From UBA5429 sp942493315 (GTDB taxonomy: Bacteria > Bacteroidota > Bacteroidia > Bacteroidales > WCHB1-69), in NCBI GenBank assembly GCA_942493315.1, contig OW818690.1:620001-684000 (forward strand): DNA of 64,000 nt, given 5' to 3'. Shown here piece by piece: positions 60,756 through 64,000 of this stretch (position 1 is the stretch's first letter; each line of letters opens with the position of its first letter). A model generated the notes under the pieces. The model was not told the DNA's origin and did no database searches. It worked only from the letters and a program-made list of their open reading frames with translations. The position numbers and the translations under genes are program-made.

Positions 60756-61808
60756 CTAACTATTTCCATTTTTAGATTTGAATGGCAAATATATGAAATT
60801 TTTTACATCATTAGTGAAGTATTGAATATCCTCTTCGGTTGTGTCCCAGGAGGTCACTAATCTGATTTCGTGCGTGTTTTCATTCCAAACATAAAAGAAA
60901 TGGTGTTTTAACAGTTTTTCAATGAGTTCCGGATCCATTTTCACCAGAATGATATTTCCTTCCGTTTCCTGCGTAAACTCAAATGGGGCAATTTGTAGCA
61001 ACTGCTCTCTCAATAAACGCGCCATCTGATTGGCATGTGTCGCATTTTTTAACCATAAATCATTCTCTAAATAGGCATCAAACTGGGCAGAGCAAAACCT
61101 CATTTTGGAATACAACTGGGCAGATTGTTTGCGAATATACTTCATGTTTTCAGCCAACTCAGGTCTAAAAGTGATCACGGACTCACCTAACATCATTCCA
61201 TTTTTAGTACCCCCAAAACTGAGAATATCCACACCTGCATCGCTTGTAAGCGCTTTCAATGAAACCCCTAAGGAAGCAGCCGCATTTGCAATTCTTGCCC
61301 CATCTAAATGCAGATACATATTATGGTGATGCAAAAGATCTGCTAATTCCTTGATTTCCTCAACAGTGTAAGCAGTTCCTAACTCTGTCAACTGAGAAAT
61401 ATAAAGCACTTTTGGCTGAGCATGATGTTCAAACCCAAATTGATGAAAAAAGGGTTGCAATTTATCCGGTGTTACTTTACCATTTGAAGTAGAAACACTT
61501 TTCAGAGAAGCACCTGTCAACCACTCCGGAGCACCACATTCATCAACAAAAATGTGACCGGTTTCAGCAGAAATGATTGCATGATACGTTTGAACACAAG
61601 CTTTTAAAGCACAAATATTCGCTCCAGTTCCATTAAACATGGGGAAAAACCGAGCATTTTCTCCAAAAATCTGACTCACTTTTTCAGATACTTTTTGAGT
61701 ATAAGGATCATCTCCATAAGCAATTACATGATCAACATTAGCATTATTAATTGCATTTAAAATATCAGGATGTATCCCTGAATGGTTATCACTTCCAAAA
61801 CTTCTCAT
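60756..61808 (-). CDS. ltaE: Low-specificity L-threonine aldolase
   Basis: 350 residues from MRSFGSDNHSGIHP, the usual N-terminus. It cleaves threonine to glycine and acetaldehyde using PLP. Key segments are VDECGAPEWLTG, LHLDGARIANAA (PLP-contact Asp and Arg) and SFGGTKNGMMLGE with the PLP lysine. The frame is open for 34 more codons upstream, but the -7 box TACTTTTG (61829-61836) lies there, so that part is untranslated. Confidence 0.9.
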   Translation of the reverse strand: MRSFGSDNHSGIHPDILNAINNANVDHVIAYGDDPYTQKVSEKVSQIFGENARFFPMFNGTGANICALKACVQTYHAIISAETGHIFVDECGAPEWLTGASLKSVSTSNGKVTPDKLQPFFHQFGFEHHAQPKVLYISQLTELGTAYTVEEIKELADLLHHHNMYLHLDGARIANAAASLGVSLKALTSDAGVDILSFGGTKNGMMLGESVITFRPELAENMKYIRKQSAQLYSKMRFCSAQFDAYLENDLWLKNATHANQMARLLREQLLQIAPFEFTQETEGNIILVKMDPELIEKLLKHHFFYVWNENTHEIRLVTSWDTTEEDIQYFTNDVKNFIYLPFKSKNGNS

Positions 61809-61828
61809 TTCTATAAAATTTAATGTAA

Positions 61829-61836
61829 CAAAAGTA
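61829..61836 (-). promoter_or_regulatory. -7 box of the threonine aldolase promoter
   Basis: TACTTTTG on the minus strand, 20 bases before the chosen start. Part of a divergent promoter region with the MBOAT gene. Confidence 0.6.
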
Positions 61837-61886
61837 CAAATCTTTACTTTTTGTTCGGCACACTCTTTTTCAATCATAATATTTGT

Positions 61887-61894
61887 TATTTTTG
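61887..61894 (+). promoter_or_regulatory. -7 box of the MBOAT promoter
   Basis: TATTTTTG, 34 bases before the MBOAT start at 61929. Confidence 0.6.
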
Positions 61895-61928
61895 CACCCT
61901 TTTTAAGCATTATAGTAAACTTTCATTT

Positions 61929-63344
61929 ATGCTGTTTAACACCATAGAATTTGCTCTTTTTCTTCCGATTGTGCTCATCCTTTACTTCTCTATTCCGCAT
62001 AGATGGAGATGGTGTATCCTGTTAGCCGCCAGTTACTACTTCTATATGTGCTGGAAAGTGGAGTATATCTTTTTGATTCTTGCTTCTACACTCATTGATT
62101 ATTTTATGGCGATACAGATTGAAAAAAATCCCCATAAAAAATGGAAGTTTATGCTGTTATTGGTCAGTTTGGTCACCAATTTTGGTTTGCTTTTCTACTT
62201 TAAATACTATAATTTTGTAAGTACGTCATTAAACGAACTATTTGCCTTCATCAAATTTGATAAGGAGATACCCATGATGAAATTACTACTACCTGTAGGG
62301 ATCTCATTTTACACCTTCCAAACCCTAAGCTACACCATCGATGTATTTTTTGGAAAGCAAAAAGCGGAAAAACATTTGGGTTATTTTGCGTTGTATGTCA
62401 CCTATTTTCCACAGTTGGTTGCTGGTCCGATTGAACGGTTTTCCACATTAACGCCGCAACTTAAAGAGAAGCACACTTTTACTTATGAAAATTTGAAAAA
62501 AGGGTTTCAGATGATATTATATGGACTCTTCATCAAAATGGTGATTGCAGATAATCTTTCTGGTTTTGTAGATCAAATTTACAGTAATCCTACCCAATAC
62601 GGATCCAAAGATTTAGTAACCGGAATATTTTTATATTCATTTCAGATCTACAGTGACTTTTTCGGATATTCAACCATTGCCATTGGAAGTTCCATATTAT
62701 TTGGTGTACATTTGATGGACAACTTTAAAACACCTTATTTAGCTAAGAATATATCGGAATTCTGGCAGCGTTGGCATATCTCATTATCCACCTGGTTCAG
62801 GGATTATGTTTATTTTCCCATGGGCGGCAACCGGGTAGCAAAAGGGAGATGGTTTTTAAATATCATGGTTGTTTTTGTTGCCAGCGGAATATGGCATGGA
62901 GCCAACTGGACCTTCCTCATCTGGGGATTTCTCTATGGGTTGATCTACATTTTAGAGAGAGTATTTAATGATTTGTTTCACATTACCAAAACATGGAAGC
63001 CTTACTCTATCGGACATCTTTTCTTAGCTCTAAAAACATTTGTTTTAGTCACATTGATCTGGATATTCTTCCGGAGTCAAAGTTTTCACGAAGCCATGGT
63101 AATGTTTCAATCAATATTCAGCAACAACAGCTCTCCGAAAGCTTCCTTGATGATACCCGTTTTTGTATGGATATTTTTAGGATTATTTATATTGAGTGAT
63201 TTCCTTTTTTACAACAAAAGGTTTGATATTCAAGTGAATAAAATGCCATTTTGGGGAAGATGGGTTGTTTATGCCGTATTGATATTCAGTATTATTGTTT
63301 TTTCAGGAGTTGATAACTTCCCATTCATTTACTTTCAATTTTAG
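61929..63344 (+). CDS. MBOAT-family membrane O-acyltransferase (AlgI-like)
   Basis: 471 residues from MLFNTIEFALFLPIVLI. About ten hydrophobic helices. The family hallmarks are YFPQLVAGPIERF, FWQRWHISLSTWFRDYVYFP and the active-site histidine in GIWHGANWTF (about residue 322). AlgI-type proteins move acetyl groups across the inner membrane for modification of an exported polysaccharide. The partial gene six bases downstream is likely its periplasmic partner. A 26-codon open stretch before the chosen ATG is rejected because it covers the promoter. Confidence 0.92.
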   Translation: MLFNTIEFALFLPIVLILYFSIPHRWRWCILLAASYYFYMCWKVEYIFLILASTLIDYFMAIQIEKNPHKKWKFMLLLVSLVTNFGLLFYFKYYNFVSTSLNELFAFIKFDKEIPMMKLLLPVGISFYTFQTLSYTIDVFFGKQKAEKHLGYFALYVTYFPQLVAGPIERFSTLTPQLKEKHTFTYENLKKGFQMILYGLFIKMVIADNLSGFVDQIYSNPTQYGSKDLVTGIFLYSFQIYSDFFGYSTIAIGSSILFGVHLMDNFKTPYLAKNISEFWQRWHISLSTWFRDYVYFPMGGNRVAKGRWFLNIMVVFVASGIWHGANWTFLIWGFLYGLIYILERVFNDLFHITKTWKPYSIGHLFLALKTFVLVTLIWIFFRSQSFHEAMVMFQSIFSNNSSPKASLMIPVFVWIFLGLFILSDFLFYNKRFDIQVNKMPFWGRWVVYAVLIFSIIVFSGVDNFPFIYFQF

Positions 63345-63350
63345 AAAACT

Positions 63351-64000
63351 ATGTGGAAAAAAGTTGTATTAAATTTCTTGATTTTAATAGGAGTACTATT
63401 CATAAGCAATTATGTATACACCAAATGGTTTTTTGAAGACGACCTGAAAAAAACCTCAGATATCGTTCAGTTAGTTCGAGAACTCCCAAAAGAAACTGAG
63501 ATTGTATATGTAGCAGAATCGTCGAACATTACTTATAGAATGGATGATTTAGACAAAAGAAAGATCTCTGAATTCATTGGAGATTATTATCCCGGCATAA
63601 AAGTGAGTGATCTTACAAAAGCCGCATCACATGCCGGGATTTATAAAGTACTTTTAGAACAGATTCCTAGGGAAAGCAAGGTAAAAACTGTGGTTATCAC
63701 CTTAAATTTGCGATCATTTAATGCCCAATGGATCTATTCCAATCTGGAAACAGCCCTTCAAAAAAGTGTAGTACTATTGAAAAACAATCCACCATTAGTG
63801 AATCGATTTTTATTATCCTTTAAGGCTTACGATATCAAAACCGACAAAGAACGACAAGCCCAAATCATATCTTACTGGAAATCCGCTAAATATAAAACGC
63901 AAAAACTTCCCTATAAAAATGTGATAGAATGGGATCGGTTTATGGCACAAAAGGGGATTCTTGATTCATCAGGAAGATATGACACCATACTTACACCATT
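63351..64000 (+). CDS. Partial gene: membrane-anchored SGNH-hydrolase-like partner of the MBOAT protein
   Basis: It starts MWKKVVLNFLILIGVLFISN, a signal anchor, and the frame stays open to the window end (about 216 residues seen). The segment IVYVAESSNITYR may be the serine-containing block I of an SGNH/AlgX-like fold, and TVVITLNLRSFNAQW follows. Six bases separate it from the MBOAT stop, so they are probably co-transcribed. The family is inferred from weak motif likeness and context. Confidence 0.6.
   Translation, partial: MWKKVVLNFLILIGVLFISNYVYTKWFFEDDLKKTSDIVQLVRELPKETEIVYVAESSNITYRMDDLDKRKISEFIGDYYPGIKVSDLTKAASHAGIYKVLLEQIPRESKVKTVVITLNLRSFNAQWIYSNLETALQKSVVLLKNNPPLVNRFLLSFKAYDIKTDKERQAQIISYWKSAKYKTQKLPYKNVIEWDRFMAQKGILDSSGRYDTILTP

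Overview
The window reads as AT-rich chromosomal DNA of a Bacteroidota bacterium, probably an uncultured or little-studied lineage. The evidence: genes are preceded by the Bacteroidota -7 box TAnnTTTG, usually with no Shine-Dalgarno sequence. Two secreted proteins carry type IX secretion sorting tails (type A at 32143-33261, type B at 10990-13353). SerA has the lysine-for-histidine active-site form I associate with Bacteroidales, LysS has a C-terminal extension, and two-TM, TonB-like and LptX-style beta-barrel proteins of this phylum are present. Vitamin B12 use is indicated by a class II ribonucleotide reductase and a methylmalonyl-CoA mutase.

Layout. 1-2930: an IS1595-type transposase, a GC-rich dispersed repeat and two tandem beta-barrel paralogues. 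3.0-25.7 kb: mainly core genes: serC-serA, lysS, a Rieske oxygenase followed by a transporter remnant, secreted proteins, tRNA-Phe, a large T9SS adhesin-like protein, tatD and udk (convergent, stop codons overlapping), nrdJ, fabD, a pyrH-2TM-frr-gcvH run, two TonB-like genes and mutB. 25.7-29.1 kb: a mobile hot spot made of heptanucleotide tandem repeats hit by an IS3-family element and an IS256-family element. 29.1-44.7 kb: rdgB, yceD-rpmF, pgk, a secreted-protein operon with a small leader ORF, xseB-methyltransferase-trmD, a universal stress protein, a barrel-waaA pair, priA-gapA and tRNA-Asp. 45.2-53.8 kb: an accessory island with a DUF4143 ATPase, a single-chain restriction-modification enzyme, an ORF6N/PLD-like protein, a REP-associated tyrosine transposase with inverted REP arrays, and a Fic protein. 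53.9-59.2 kb: long repeat arrays, a second identical IS256 copy, RNase HI, a flavin-type oxidoreductase and a lipoprotein. 59.2-64 kb: a secreted protein, threonine aldolase, an MBOAT O-acyltransferase and the start of its likely partner.

The most unusual feature is the intergenic DNA. Many spacers are written in strict tandem units of 7 bp (sometimes 8 bp); the sequence of the unit changes from place to place but the period does not. One array holds 57 units in perfect phase. A second feature is a GC-rich element of about 235 bp in three copies. Two copies are nearly identical and one is diverged, and the diverged copy keeps the same nested stems through different base pairs, which suggests a selected RNA or DNA structure. 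Other observations are a 46-bp perfect palindrome in a transposase gene, an operator-like inverted repeat around the fic promoter, and a three-fold 33-bp-spaced direct repeat around the promoter of the DUF4143 ATPase.

All calls come from reading the sequence by eye; no database search or folding program was run.
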